Source: Persephonella sp964519345 (lineage in GTDB: Bacteria; Aquificota; Aquificia; Aquificales; Hydrogenothermaceae). Taken from it: a DNA stretch of 49,286 nucleotides. Below, one piece after another: positions 31,265 to 40,067 of this stretch (position 1 is its first letter; every line of letters begins with the position of its first letter). Location: positions 1-49,286 of the forward strand of contig CAZFKX010000012.1 of NCBI GenBank assembly GCA_964519345.1, read 5' to 3'. Made by a program: the position numbers and the translations under genes. Below the pieces are notes generated by a model. That model saw only the letters and a list, made by a program, of their open reading frames with translations, was not told the DNA's origin and made no database searches.

Positions 31265-32515
31265 ATGAATAAAAGATTGATATCCACGTTACTTGTCTGC
31301 TCTACAACTGTTTTTGGACAGTCTATAGAGAATAAAATCTTAGAATTAGAACAACAGCAACAACAGTTGATTGACGAGATAGCACAGCTTAGGGAGGAGA
31401 TAGCTATTCCAGAACTAAAACCACAGACATTTTCAGGAATGGGCTATGCTGCTTCTAAGGTTTATTTTTCTCCGCAAGGGCTTTCAATAGGTGGTTATGG
31501 GGAAATTGTATATATGAATTACGACTCTTCATCAAATAAAGATAGAACAGATACTTACAGATTTATTCCTTACATAGGCTACAAATTTACAGAAAGAATA
31601 ATTCTAAACGGGGAGATTGAGTTTGAACATGGAGCAAATAATGAAAGAGGTGGAGAGGTAACAGTTGAATTTCTATATATTGATTTCCTTTTTAATGAAT
31701 GGGCAAATATTAGACTGGGTAATTTTCTAATCCCTGTTGGAATAACTAATCTTTTACACGAACCTATATTTTTTAATTCAGTTAATAGACCTGAGGTTGA
31801 GACAAAAATTATTCCTTCTACATGGAATGAAAATGGCGTAATGCTTTTCAGCAGTAAGGATAACTGGAATTACTATTTAGCCATAGTTAATGGATTTCAC
31901 GGAACTAAAAAGGGTGAGATAGGATTTACAGCGGATAAATGGGTTAGGGATGGAAGACAGGCAGGAGCTAATGCTGTTGCAGAAGATTTTGCTGTTGTTG
32001 GAAGAATAGACTATACAGCTTTAGATGGTTTTTTCATTGGAGGTTCTGTTTATCATGGAAATTCTGGACAGGGAGAGAAATACAATAATCAGAAGATAGA
32101 TGGAACGGTGACAATTTATGAGATTCATGGAAAATACCGTTTTAAAGAGTATGAAATTACTGGTATATATGTTTATGGATCTCTTAGTGATGCTGATAAA
32201 ATTTCATTTTACAATGGAGAAGTTATAGGAAAAAATGTTTACGGATATTATATAAATTTTGCTTATGATGTTGCCCATAAATTGGGAAAGGATTTTAATC
32301 TTCCTTTGTTTATCAGATATGAGAGGTATAATACACATTACAACGTTCCTTTAGGTTTTAATCCAGATCCAAAAAATGACAAAACTATATGGACTGTAGG
32401 CATAAACTACAGACCAATCCCAAACGTTGTCCTTAAAGCTGATTACCAGTTTAGAGATAATAAAGGATCCGGAGAATCAAACATATTTGAGCTTGGTCTC
32501 GGTTTTATCTTCTAA
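31265..32515 (+). CDS. Outer-membrane porin with N-terminal coiled coil (OprP/OprO-like)
   Basis: A 416-aa exported beta-barrel. The signal peptide (about residues 1-17) is followed by a short glutamine-rich coiled coil (ENKILELEQQQQQLIDEIAQLREEI), then about sixteen strands ending in an aromatic LGLGFIF. FLIPVGITNLLHEP, EFLYIDFLFNEWANIRLGNF and GGYGEIVY match phosphate-selective-porin-like proteins, a large family with varied substrates. I chose ATG 31265 rather than GTG 31256 because GAGGTGAG lies at the proper distance. Shares a control region with apbE and is followed 13 bases later by a haem lipoprotein gene. Confidence 0.8.
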   Translation: MNKRLISTLLVCSTTVFGQSIENKILELEQQQQQLIDEIAQLREEIAIPELKPQTFSGMGYAASKVYFSPQGLSIGGYGEIVYMNYDSSSNKDRTDTYRFIPYIGYKFTERIILNGEIEFEHGANNERGGEVTVEFLYIDFLFNEWANIRLGNFLIPVGITNLLHEPIFFNSVNRPEVETKIIPSTWNENGVMLFSSKDNWNYYLAIVNGFHGTKKGEIGFTADKWVRDGRQAGANAVAEDFAVVGRIDYTALDGFFIGGSVYHGNSGQGEKYNNQKIDGTVTIYEIHGKYRFKEYEITGIYVYGSLSDADKISFYNGEVIGKNVYGYYINFAYDVAHKLGKDFNLPLFIRYERYNTHYNVPLGFNPDPKNDKTIWTVGINYRPIPNVVLKADYQFRDNKGSGESNIFELGLGFIF

Positions 32516-32528
32516 TGGAGGGATAAGG

Positions 32529-33407
32529 ATGAAAAGAATTTTTACTGTCTTGATAGCCGGGATTTCTATGTTAAGCTGTGATATAGGAAGTTTTGATATT
32601 TACGATCCTGTGGGAGATTATAAATCAGACGATTCTCCAAGAATCGTTGCAGGATTTCCTTACTTCACAAAGTACGAAAATCCCACAGCATATATTCCTC
32701 TTGAATGTTATACAGATACAGGTAAATTGAAAACAGGTACTGCTTTTGCTAATCCTTGTTATGTATGTCATAACGGCGGAAACACACCGGTGGATAATGC
32801 AGGCGATTGGTTAAATCAGATAGACTGGTTGAGATTCCCTTCAAACGACAATCCATGGCTTAATGCTGTGGCACCCGAGAAAACTTCTGTATATTTAGGG
32901 CTTATAGCGGGAAGGTATGATCCTAAGAATTACGGAGAATACCAGCTTTATTTTGTACTTTCTAACGGTATTGATCATTTCAGAAGTAATAGAGAAGGGG
33001 TTTGTAGGATATTGGGCTATAATGAGTATGATTTTTCTTCAAATAGCTGTAATAAAAGCTCTGGATCTATAGATTTCTTCGATGCTTTAGATTTTTTAAA
33101 TATAAAATCCTCAAGAAATATACTTACAGATCCTTCTTTAGTAGGATATTTAAACCCAGACGGTTCTTTAAAACAGTCGCTTTTCCTTCCTTCCAAAGAA
33201 AGATCATATAAGTTAAATGGAAGGTATATACAGGTAGTATTAACACAGAAGTTTGTTTATGGTAGAGATTTATTTCCATCTTCTTTTGGAACTAAGGAAG
33301 GTGGAAACTCACTGGAAGGAGAACATTTTCTTACCATGAAGATATCAGGTCCAGGATTTGAGGAAGAAGGACTTATAACAGTATTCAAAACATTTCTCAG
33401 CTATTAA
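32529..33407 (+). CDS. Exported lipoprotein-like protein with one CxxCH haem site
   Basis: A 292-aa exported protein. The leader ends in ISMLSC (possible lipobox, Cys19). One haem c motif, NPCYVCHNGG, lies near residue 80, inside a region rich in Trp, Asp and Asn (GDWLNQIDWLRFPSNDNPW). Two further cysteines (GVCRIL, SNSCNK) are about 16 residues apart and could form a disulfide. The remainder resembles no family I can name with confidence. GGAGGGATAAGG precedes the ATG. Co-transcription with the porin suggests a surface or periplasmic electron carrier that works with it. Confidence 0.68.
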   Translation: MKRIFTVLIAGISMLSCDIGSFDIYDPVGDYKSDDSPRIVAGFPYFTKYENPTAYIPLECYTDTGKLKTGTAFANPCYVCHNGGNTPVDNAGDWLNQIDWLRFPSNDNPWLNAVAPEKTSVYLGLIAGRYDPKNYGEYQLYFVLSNGIDHFRSNREGVCRILGYNEYDFSSNSCNKSSGSIDFFDALDFLNIKSSRNILTDPSLVGYLNPDGSLKQSLFLPSKERSYKLNGRYIQVVLTQKFVYGRDLFPSSFGTKEGGNSLEGEHFLTMKISGPGFEEEGLITVFKTFLSY

Positions 33408-34273
33408 TCCAGGGAGAGCCTTCTCTCCCTGCTTTCAGATAGAATCTTTATTAGACTATCTTCATCCTCGTTTTTTATGTAATTCCTTAGTTTTTCCATT
33501 GAATGTATAAACTTATCTATTGTATGTAATACCTGTTCCTTATTTTCTATAAAAATATCTTTCCATACAACAGGTGAGCTTGCAGCAATTCTTGTAAAAT
33601 CTTTAAAACCTGCACCGGGATATAAAAACAGATCTATATTTTTTTCTTTTGAAAGTTCAATAAGGGCATCAACAAGAGCAAATGCAACAGCGTGTGGAAG
33701 ATGAGAAACTGCAGCAAAAACAAAATCATGGACAAAAGGATCCATTATCTCAACTTCTGAACCAAGATCCTCCCAGAACTTTTTTATCTTTTCTGTATAT
33801 ATATCTTTCCTATCGACAGTAAGAATAACTTTTTTCCCTTTAAAAAGACCTATAACGGCATTTTCTACTCCTTCCTTTTCGGTTCCCGCTATCGGATGAG
33901 CACCTACAAAAACAGCAGGTTCAAGTATGCTCTCAAGTTTTTTGACAAGTTCTCCTTTTACACTTCCAACATCTGTAACAACTGTACCTTTTTTAAGAAA
34001 AGGTTTTATACTTTCAGCCAATTTTATAAAAGTTTTAACCGGCGTGGAAAGAATAACAAGATCAATTTCATCCCATGGAATCTTTTCTATATTTGAAAAT
34101 CCTTGGTCAACAGCACCCAGTTCAACAGCTTTTTTTATTCTATGTTCGTTAAGATCATAACCGTATATATTTCCTTTGAAACCTTCTTTTTTGAGGGATA
34201 AAGCAACAGAACCTCCTATAAGACCGAGACCTATTATAAGTATATTCTTAAATCCGCCAAAATCTTTTTCCAA
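33404..34273 (-). CDS. tyrA: Prephenate dehydrogenase (TyrA)
   Basis: A 289-aa NAD(P)-dependent enzyme that converts prephenate to 4-hydroxyphenylpyruvate in tyrosine synthesis. The Rossmann motif IGLGLIGGS lies at about residues 13-21; GYDLNEHRIKKA, TDVGSVKG and the catalytic-region GAHPIAGTEKEGVENA and SHLPHAVAFAL (catalytic His) follow. The frame opens with GTG at 34279, but AGGAGG overlaps that codon; TTG at 34273 is correctly spaced and is taken as the start. No ACT or chorismate mutase domain is present, so it is a single-function enzyme. It ends four bases inside the converging haem lipoprotein gene. Confidence 0.9.
   Translation of the reverse strand: MEKDFGGFKNILIIGLGLIGGSVALSLKKEGFKGNIYGYDLNEHRIKKAVELGAVDQGFSNIEKIPWDEIDLVILSTPVKTFIKLAESIKPFLKKGTVVTDVGSVKGELVKKLESILEPAVFVGAHPIAGTEKEGVENAVIGLFKGKKVILTVDRKDIYTEKIKKFWEDLGSEVEIMDPFVHDFVFAAVSHLPHAVAFALVDALIELSKEKNIDLFLYPGAGFKDFTRIAASSPVVWKDIFIENKEQVLHTIDKFIHSMEKLRNYIKNEDEDSLIKILSESRERRLSLD
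33410..33431. terminator. Hairpin at the converging ends of two genes, possible terminator
   Basis: A perfect nine-base stem CAGGGAGAG / CTCTCCCTG with a CCTT loop, just past the haem lipoprotein stop and inside the last tyrA codons. No T-run follows on either strand, so termination would have to rely on the stem or occur in both directions with low efficiency. Confidence 0.4.
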
Positions 34274-34282
34274 AATCACCTC

Positions 34283-35125
34283 CTATTTAATGAGTAATAC
34301 AGGTATAGGTGATTTATTCATTATAAAAGATGTTGTACTACCAAGGATAAGTTCTTTAATCCTGCTTTCACCGTAAGCTCCCATTACAAGAAGATCATAT
34401 CTGTCTCTATTTTCCTTTAAAAAGTTTTCTATCTCTTCATCAGGATATCCGTATTTAAAGACAGCTTCAAACTCAAAATCAAGGTATTCGTTTAGAAGAT
34501 CTGTTATATGTTTTTCTTTTTCACTGCTTTTTTCTTCTAAAACTGTAAGAATGGTTATATTTTCTGGCTGAAGAAAACTATATATGCTGTTTAAGTATTG
34601 GGCTGCATGAACGGATTTTTCTCGTCCATCAAATGCAAGAATAATGTTTTTTATCTCTCTAAAATTATTAGAAACTACCATTACTGGACATTTTGATTTT
34701 CTTGCTACAGCCTCGGTTGTTGAACCTAAAAAAAGAGGAGCGTACTGATTGTGTATTCCTTTTTTACCCAGTATAATAAGGTCTTCAGGATCTGACATAT
34801 CTACTATCTCATTAGCGACAATACCAAATGCCTGTGCTATCGAACAATCAGCACTGCCTTCCCTACATCTTCTCGCAAACTCTGCAAGTAACGCTTTGCC
34901 TCTCTCATCAAGAACTTCTTTTATCTTAGGCGTTATTTCTGAGTATGTGGTAAATCCAAGCGCTCCGGCGATATCTTCTATAAATGGAGATTCAAGAAGT
35001 CTTATATCAACTATATGTATCCCAACAACGGGTCTTTTAAACTTTTTTGACAGGTATATCCCGTAGTCTGCTGCTGTCCAAGAGTTTTTTGATCCATCAA
35101 TACCAACAAGAATTCTTCCTATCAT
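34283..35125 (-). CDS. Tandem universal stress protein (two UspA domains)
   Basis: A 280-aa cytoplasmic protein made of two UspA domains. Each has the ATP-binding glycine pattern: GKKGIHNQYAPLFLGSTTEAV near residue 130, and GAYGESRIKELILGSTTSF near 255. The double form acts like a preformed dimer. Its precise function in stress survival is not known from sequence. The ATG overlaps the stop of the cation-efflux gene by four bases, and GAGGTG lies before it, so the two are translated together. It precedes tyrA by nine bases. Confidence 0.9.
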   Translation of the reverse strand: MIGRILVGIDGSKNSWTAADYGIYLSKKFKRPVVGIHIVDIRLLESPFIEDIAGALGFTTYSEITPKIKEVLDERGKALLAEFARRCREGSADCSIAQAFGIVANEIVDMSDPEDLIILGKKGIHNQYAPLFLGSTTEAVARKSKCPVMVVSNNFREIKNIILAFDGREKSVHAAQYLNSIYSFLQPENITILTVLEEKSSEKEKHITDLLNEYLDFEFEAVFKYGYPDEEIENFLKENRDRYDLLVMGAYGESRIKELILGSTTSFIMNKSPIPVLLIK

Positions 35126-36333
35126 CTTTTCACCTCTTTTTCTTTGTTAAAAACTTTCCAAGAATTAATAATCTCCTGTAGAGCTTCTTTGTAATCTTCT
35201 TTTTCTGTTTCCCAAACCATTACACCAGCCCTTGCAAGATTCCATCTAACGTCAAAATTCATAGGATGATGTTTTGCAACAACAATATCAACACCTATCT
35301 TTGTGAGTATATTTCCTGTTTCTTTTTCATCAGGTTCGACAGGTATCGGCTGCCCTTCATGGATTTGATAATCCTTTGAGACATCAATAACAATTATGCT
35401 TTTAGCCGAAGAAAAATCTTTTATCTTTTTTTTCTCACATGTTAAAAAAGCTATTCTTAACCCTTCCTGTCTTACAGGTTCGTAATGTATGAATATAGAA
35501 TCAATGTTAGGTATCTGCTCCTTTATCTCTCTTTCTATCTCGTCAACTATTCTATGAGTCTCTCTAAGTCCGTAATTATGTAAAAGAAGTTCTATGTCTA
35601 AGAATTTAAAGCTCCCTGCAACTCTTCCCCTTATATGTTTTATATCAACAACAGCTGGATGTTTATAGATAATTTTTTTAATCTCATCTATCTCTTCTTT
35701 CTCTAAGGATACATCAAGCAAAACCTTTAGACCTCTCATAAATATATCCCATCCACTATGGAATATAAATAGTGCGACTATTACAGCGGCATATTTGTCT
35801 AAATCTGTGTATCCAAAATATGTTCCTATCAGACCTCCTATAACGATAACAGATGAAAGAAAATCAGCCCATATATGCTGTGCATCTGCCATTAATGCTG
35901 GAGAGTGCAGTTTTTTTGCAGCTTTTAACTCAAGTTTTGAGTATATAAATGTTGCTATCATAGCAAAAAACATTACGGCTATGGCTATATCAGTATGCTT
36001 TATAACCCTTTCAGATTGAGAAAAGAAAGCTTCTCTAATGATCTCATAGGCTGCAAAGAATAGAAATATAGCTATAAGTATTGCAGCTATATTTTCTACC
36101 TTGTAAAGTCCGTAAGGAAACTCTTTTGTCTTTTTCGCTGCAAGTTTAACGCTTATTAAAGATATTATTGATGCTATAAGGTCAGAAAAAGAATGTATAG
36201 CTTCAGCCATTAAGGCAAGACTGCCTGTTATAACAGCAAATATAAATTTCAGTATAGATAAGGTAAGATTGAGTAAAAGAGAGCCTAAAGCCCATCTTTC
36301 TTTAAGCTTTTGATTCTTTGCCTGTTCAATCAT
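35122..36333 (-). CDS. Cation diffusion facilitator with a NifX-like C-terminal domain
   Basis: A 403-aa metal transporter. The CDF part has six transmembrane helices (about residues 15-210) with the metal-site signature HSFSDLIAS in helix 2 and HIWADFLSS in helix 5 (HxxxD/DxxxD-type), then a cytoplasmic ferredoxin-like CDF domain (about 210-295). The last hundred residues (IAFLTCEKKKIKDF ... GNILTKIGVDIVVAKHHPMNF ... AGVMVWE) resemble the NifX/NafY dinitrogenase-cofactor-binding fold, an added domain that might sense the metal. It overlaps carA by eight bases at its start. Zinc, iron or manganese export are all possible. Confidence 0.88.
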   Translation of the reverse strand: MIEQAKNQKLKERWALGSLLLNLTLSILKFIFAVITGSLALMAEAIHSFSDLIASIISLISVKLAAKKTKEFPYGLYKVENIAAILIAIFLFFAAYEIIREAFFSQSERVIKHTDIAIAVMFFAMIATFIYSKLELKAAKKLHSPALMADAQHIWADFLSSVIVIGGLIGTYFGYTDLDKYAAVIVALFIFHSGWDIFMRGLKVLLDVSLEKEEIDEIKKIIYKHPAVVDIKHIRGRVAGSFKFLDIELLLHNYGLRETHRIVDEIEREIKEQIPNIDSIFIHYEPVRQEGLRIAFLTCEKKKIKDFSSAKSIIVIDVSKDYQIHEGQPIPVEPDEKETGNILTKIGVDIVVAKHHPMNFDVRWNLARAGVMVWETEKEDYKEALQEIINSWKVFNKEKEVKR

Positions 36334-37462
36334 TACCCTTACATTCCTTTATAAGTCTTACAAATTCGTCAAATATATAAAGTGAGTCGTGAGGGCCGGG
36401 AGAACTTTCGGGATGGTACTGTATAGAAAACACAGGATAATCCCTTAGCTTTATACCCTCTATAGTGTCGTCATTAAGATTTATATGCGTTATCTCAATA
36501 TCTGACGGCAACTTATCAGGATCTGTTGCATAATTATGATTTTGTGATGTTATCTCAACTCTACCGGTTTTCAGATTTTTTACAGGATGGTTTCCTCCAT
36601 GGTGTCCAAATTCAAGCTTGTAAGTTTTACTTCCTACAGCCCATGAAAGTAGCTGATGACCGAGACATATACCAAATAATGGTATGTCGGAACGTATAAG
36701 TTTTTTTATCTGATCTATCTGAAAATGCAGTACTGCCGGATCCCCCGGACCGTTAGATAAAAATATCCCGTCAGGATTAAATTTTATAATCTCGTCCGCC
36801 GTAGTATTGTGTGGAAAAATTGTAAGATCAAGACCTCTTTCTGCAAGCAGTCTGAGAATATTTCTTTTTACTCCATAATCAATAACTGCAATTTTATATT
36901 TTCCTTCTTCCACAGCTTCATAACCTTTAGGCCATTTCCATGTTCCCTCATTCCATTTATAGATTTCCCTATGGCTGACTTTTGATACAAGATCAAGCTC
37001 CGATATGTCAGGAATTGATCTTGCTTTTTTAACAGCCTCATAAGGATCTATATTTCCTATCCCAATGTAACCTTTCATAACTCCATACTGTCTTATTATT
37101 CTGACAAGAGCTCTTGTATCTATCCCGCATATACCAATAACATTATTTTCATCAAGATACTCTTGAAGACTTTTTTTGCTTCTCCAGTTAGATACAACAG
37201 ATGAGAGATCCTTTATAACGAATCCGTTTACATGCACCTTTTCAGACTCTACATCCTCATAATTTGTTCCATAGTTTCCAATTTCAGAAGGAGTCATAAC
37301 AACAATCTGTCCTTTATAAGATGGATCTGTGAGAATTTCCTGATATCCTGTCATAGAGGTGTTAAAGATAACTTCTCCACCTGTTTCTTTTTTATTTAAT
37401 CCAGAGAATGCATAGCCGTAAAAAAAATGGCCGTCCTCAAGTGCTAAAATAGCTTTCTCCAT
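36326..37462 (-). CDS. carA: Carbamoyl-phosphate synthase small subunit (CarA)
   Basis: A 378-aa glutamine amidotransferase that supplies ammonia to CarB for carbamoyl phosphate, used in pyrimidine and arginine synthesis. The N-terminal CarA domain (ALEDGHFFYG, MTGYQEILTDPSY) is followed by the class I glutaminase domain with FGICLGHQ (nucleophile Cys) and QYHPESSPGP (His and Glu of the triad). Length is as usual. CarB lies elsewhere. The gene is divergent from ispE and is first of the run carA, CDF, usp, tyrA. Confidence 0.95.
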   Translation of the reverse strand: MEKAILALEDGHFFYGYAFSGLNKKETGGEVIFNTSMTGYQEILTDPSYKGQIVVMTPSEIGNYGTNYEDVESEKVHVNGFVIKDLSSVVSNWRSKKSLQEYLDENNVIGICGIDTRALVRIIRQYGVMKGYIGIGNIDPYEAVKKARSIPDISELDLVSKVSHREIYKWNEGTWKWPKGYEAVEEGKYKIAVIDYGVKRNILRLLAERGLDLTIFPHNTTADEIIKFNPDGIFLSNGPGDPAVLHFQIDQIKKLIRSDIPLFGICLGHQLLSWAVGSKTYKLEFGHHGGNHPVKNLKTGRVEITSQNHNYATDPDKLPSDIEITHINLNDDTIEGIKLRDYPVFSIQYHPESSPGPHDSLYIFDEFVRLIKECKGND

Positions 37463-37563
37463 TTATTACCCCACATAAATGATTTTCAATATTTTATCAT
37501 TGATTGACCTGTATCAGTGGAATAAAATTCATATAATTAGTAATAAAACTTTAAGGAGAAAAT

Positions 37564-38388
37564 ATGAAACTGCTTATATCGCCTGCAAAAGTAAATTTAG
37601 GGCTTTGGATAACAGGAAAAAGGGAGGATGGTTATCATGATTTAGTTACTGTTTTTCATACAGTTGATTTTCATGACAGGATCTTTATAAAGGAGTATCA
37701 CAGTGTAAGGGTGAAAACATCATCGCCTCTTATTCCTGAAGACAGCGGCAACATAGTATATAAAGCTTTAAAAAGTTTTGAGGAATGGACGGGTATATCT
37801 CCTGAGGTAGATATTTTTATAGAAAAAAATATCCCAGTAGGTGCAGGTCTTGGAGGGGGAAGTTCAAATGCTGCCGTCGTTCTCAAAGAGATAAATATTA
37901 TGTATGGAAACCCTCTGTCTGATGAAGAACTTTTTAAGCTGTCATCAACTGTTGGTGCTGATGTACCGTTCTTTCTTAAAGGAGGTCTCGCTATAGCTGA
38001 AGGTATAGGCGATAGACTTGAATTTTTAGACAAAAAGATAGATAAAGAGATATTCATAATCTATCCCGGAATTCAGGTATCGACAAAAGAGATATATTCA
38101 AAGGTCAGCCCCGATATATTGACAAAAAAAGAGGATTTACATATAATAGATAGTCTGTTGGATGATTTTGAGAGTTTTTTAGAGAACATGGAGAATACGC
38201 TTGGTGAGATAGCTTTGGAAAGTTATCCACAGATGCGAGAGGTTTACAACACATTAAAGTATATTGGTTATAAACCTTTTGTGTCTGGAAGCGGAAGTTC
38301 TATTTTTGCCTTTGGAGAACCAGGGACTGAAGTAGAGAAGATCTGTCAGGTGAAAGGCTGGAAGCTGATAAAAACAGTTCTCAGATAG
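37564..38388 (+). CDS. ispE: 4-(cytidine-5'-diphospho)-2-C-methyl-D-erythritol kinase (IspE)
   Basis: A 274-aa GHMP kinase of the non-mevalonate isoprenoid pathway. N-terminal SPAKVNLGLWITGKREDGYH holds the substrate-binding Lys and His; the ATP loop PVGAGLGGGSSNAA is complete, with the catalytic Asp in GADVPFF, and GSGSSIFA closes the fold. AAGGAG lies before the ATG. It ends four bases before tRNA-Gln, so the tRNA may be read from the same transcript. It is divergent from carA. Confidence 0.95.
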   Translation: MKLLISPAKVNLGLWITGKREDGYHDLVTVFHTVDFHDRIFIKEYHSVRVKTSSPLIPEDSGNIVYKALKSFEEWTGISPEVDIFIEKNIPVGAGLGGGSSNAAVVLKEINIMYGNPLSDEELFKLSSTVGADVPFFLKGGLAIAEGIGDRLEFLDKKIDKEIFIIYPGIQVSTKEIYSKVSPDILTKKEDLHIIDSLLDDFESFLENMENTLGEIALESYPQMREVYNTLKYIGYKPFVSGSGSSIFAFGEPGTEVEKICQVKGWKLIKTVLR

Positions 38389-38392
38389 ATGG

Positions 38393-38468
38393 TGGGGAGT
38401 AGTTCAGCTGGCAGAACACCGGTCTTTGGAACCGGGTGTCGCAGGTTCGAGTCCTGCCTCCCCAGCCA
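38393..38468 (+). tRNA. tRNA-Gln (anticodon TTG)
   Basis: A 76-base cloverleaf: acceptor TGGGGAG/CTCCCCA (38393-38399 with 38458-38464), D-stem GTTC/GAAC, anticodon stem CCGGT/ACCGG with loop CTTTGGA and anticodon TTG, and T-loop TTCGAGT. Discriminator G73 is followed by an encoded CCA. T54 is available for 2-thiolation. Confidence 0.96.
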
Positions 38469-38517
38469 TTATTATCTTAAATTTTAAATTCCGTAAAAAT
38501 TTTATGCGGAGGATATT

Positions 38518-39453
38518 TTGAGTAAACATATAAAGCTTATTACTGGAAATGCTAACCCGGATTTTGCAGAGAAGATAGCGGATTACCTTCATGTACCTCT
38601 TGTTGATACGCTTGTTACAAGATTTAGCGATGGCGAAATAAGGGTTCAGATAAAAGAAAATGTTAGAGGGGCTGATGTTTTTGTTATACAGCCTTTAACA
38701 CAACCGGCCAATGACCATATTATGGAACTTCTCCTTATTCTTGATGCTTTAAAAAGATCTTCAACACACAGAATAACAGCTGTAATTCCTTATTTTGCAT
38801 ACGCAAGGCAGGATAGAAAAGATAGACCAAGAGTACCTATATCTGCAAAGCTTTTAGCCGATATTATAGAAAAGGCAGGTGCACAGAGAGTTCTTACAGT
38901 TGACCTTCATTCAGCCCAGATACAGGGTTTTTTTGACTGTCCTGTTGATAATCTGTACGCACTTCCAGTAATTCTTGATTATCTTAGAAGCAAAAGTCTT
39001 GAAAATATGGTTATTGTTTCTCCAGACGCTGGAGGTGTTGAAAGAGCAAGAATGCTTGCAAACAGGCTTGGTGCAAGCCTTGCAATAATTTATAAGAAAA
39101 GACCTGCACCTAATGTTGTTGAAACACTTGACGTTATAGGCGATATAGAAGGTAAGAACGCCATTATAATAGATGACATAATAGATACTGCAGGAACTAT
39201 AGTTTCAGCAGCAAATATGCTGAAAGAAAAAGGAGCGAAATCTGTTATAGCAGCCTGCACACATCCTGTATTTTCTGGTCCTGCTGTTGATAGGCTTAAA
39301 AATTCAGAAATAGAAGAAATTATCGTTACAGATACTATCCCCACTACTGGGAAAGAGTTTGATAAGTTGACAGTTCTTTCTGTAGCAGAACTTGTAGGTG
39401 AGGCTATAAGAAGAATAAATATAGAAAGTTCAGTAAGTTCACTGTTTGTATAA
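38518..39453 (+). CDS. prs: Ribose-phosphate pyrophosphokinase (Prs)
   Basis: A 311-aa enzyme making PRPP from ribose 5-phosphate and ATP for purine, pyrimidine, His and Trp synthesis. Family signatures present: FSDGEIRVQI, the ATP flexible loop YFAYARQDRKDRPR, VDLHSAQIQGFFD, SPDAGGVERAR and the PRPP-binding loop IIDDIIDTAGTI. The start is TTG behind GGAGGATAT; no ATG fits. It opens a housekeeping operon with rplY and pth downstream. Confidence 0.96.
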   Translation: MSKHIKLITGNANPDFAEKIADYLHVPLVDTLVTRFSDGEIRVQIKENVRGADVFVIQPLTQPANDHIMELLLILDALKRSSTHRITAVIPYFAYARQDRKDRPRVPISAKLLADIIEKAGAQRVLTVDLHSAQIQGFFDCPVDNLYALPVILDYLRSKSLENMVIVSPDAGGVERARMLANRLGASLAIIYKKRPAPNVVETLDVIGDIEGKNAIIIDDIIDTAGTIVSAANMLKEKGAKSVIAACTHPVFSGPAVDRLKNSEIEEIIVTDTIPTTGKEFDKLTVLSVAELVGEAIRRINIESSVSSLFV

Positions 39454-39470
39454 GGAGGTAAAGTTTAGAG

Positions 39471-40067
39471 ATGATCCAGAGAATAGAATGGCAGGCCATT
39501 CCAAGAACAACAGGTAAAAAAAGTGAGGTAAAAAGCTTTAGAAAAAAAGGTTACATCCCTGTTGAGGTTTATGGAAAAGGTAGGGAGAACGCACATGCAT
39601 ACATTTACTGGAAACTTCTTGCTGATAGACCAAAAGGCATGTTCCTTATTGATCTAAAGATTGAGGGAGAGAAAGAACCGAGAGTATGTATTTTAAAGGA
39701 CGTTCAGTATAACTATCTTGGAGACCAACCTATACATATAGATCTTTATGAGGTTACATTTGGCGTGGAGCTTGATGTTGATGTTCCTGTTGAGCTTGTA
39801 GGTAAGCCAAAGGGTCTGGAAGTTGGTGGTGTTTTAGAACAGCATCTCAACACAATAACAATAAGAACTGTTCCGAGAAAGATACCTGACAGAATTGAGG
39901 TTGATGTTTCAGATCTTGATGTTGGTGATGTTCTTCATGTAAGGGATATTACGCCTCCGGAAGATGTTAGAATAATGGAAAACCCTGACGAAGTTATCGC
40001 TGTTGTGATCGAACCTGAAGTTACTGAGGTTACAGAAGAAGAGGCCGAAGAAGAAACAACTGAATAA
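39471..40067 (+). CDS. rplY: Ribosomal protein bL25, long CTC form (RplY)
   Basis: A 198-aa 5S-rRNA-binding protein of the CTC/TL5 type: an N-terminal L25 domain (about residues 1-95, with RKKGYIPVEVYGKG) and a C-terminal beta domain (about 100-185), ending in a strongly acidic tail (TEVTEEEAEEETTE). GGAGGT lies before the ATG. It overlaps pth by one base (TAATG), the usual rplY-pth pairing. Confidence 0.94.
   Translation: MIQRIEWQAIPRTTGKKSEVKSFRKKGYIPVEVYGKGRENAHAYIYWKLLADRPKGMFLIDLKIEGEKEPRVCILKDVQYNYLGDQPIHIDLYEVTFGVELDVDVPVELVGKPKGLEVGGVLEQHLNTITIRTVPRKIPDRIEVDVSDLDVGDVLHVRDITPPEDVRIMENPDEVIAVVIEPEVTEVTEEEAEEETTE

Noticed and set aside
31171..31287. Extended N-terminus for ApbE
   Set aside because: It would begin upstream of the well-formed apbE promoter (TTGCAA-17-TATAAT) and reach into the neighbouring porin gene.
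37504..37517. TTGACCTGTATCAG between carA and ispE, similar to the FNR box
   Set aside because: Two mismatches, placed about -33 from the nearest TATAAT rather than -41.5, and neither gene is a likely target. Probably chance in AT-rich DNA.
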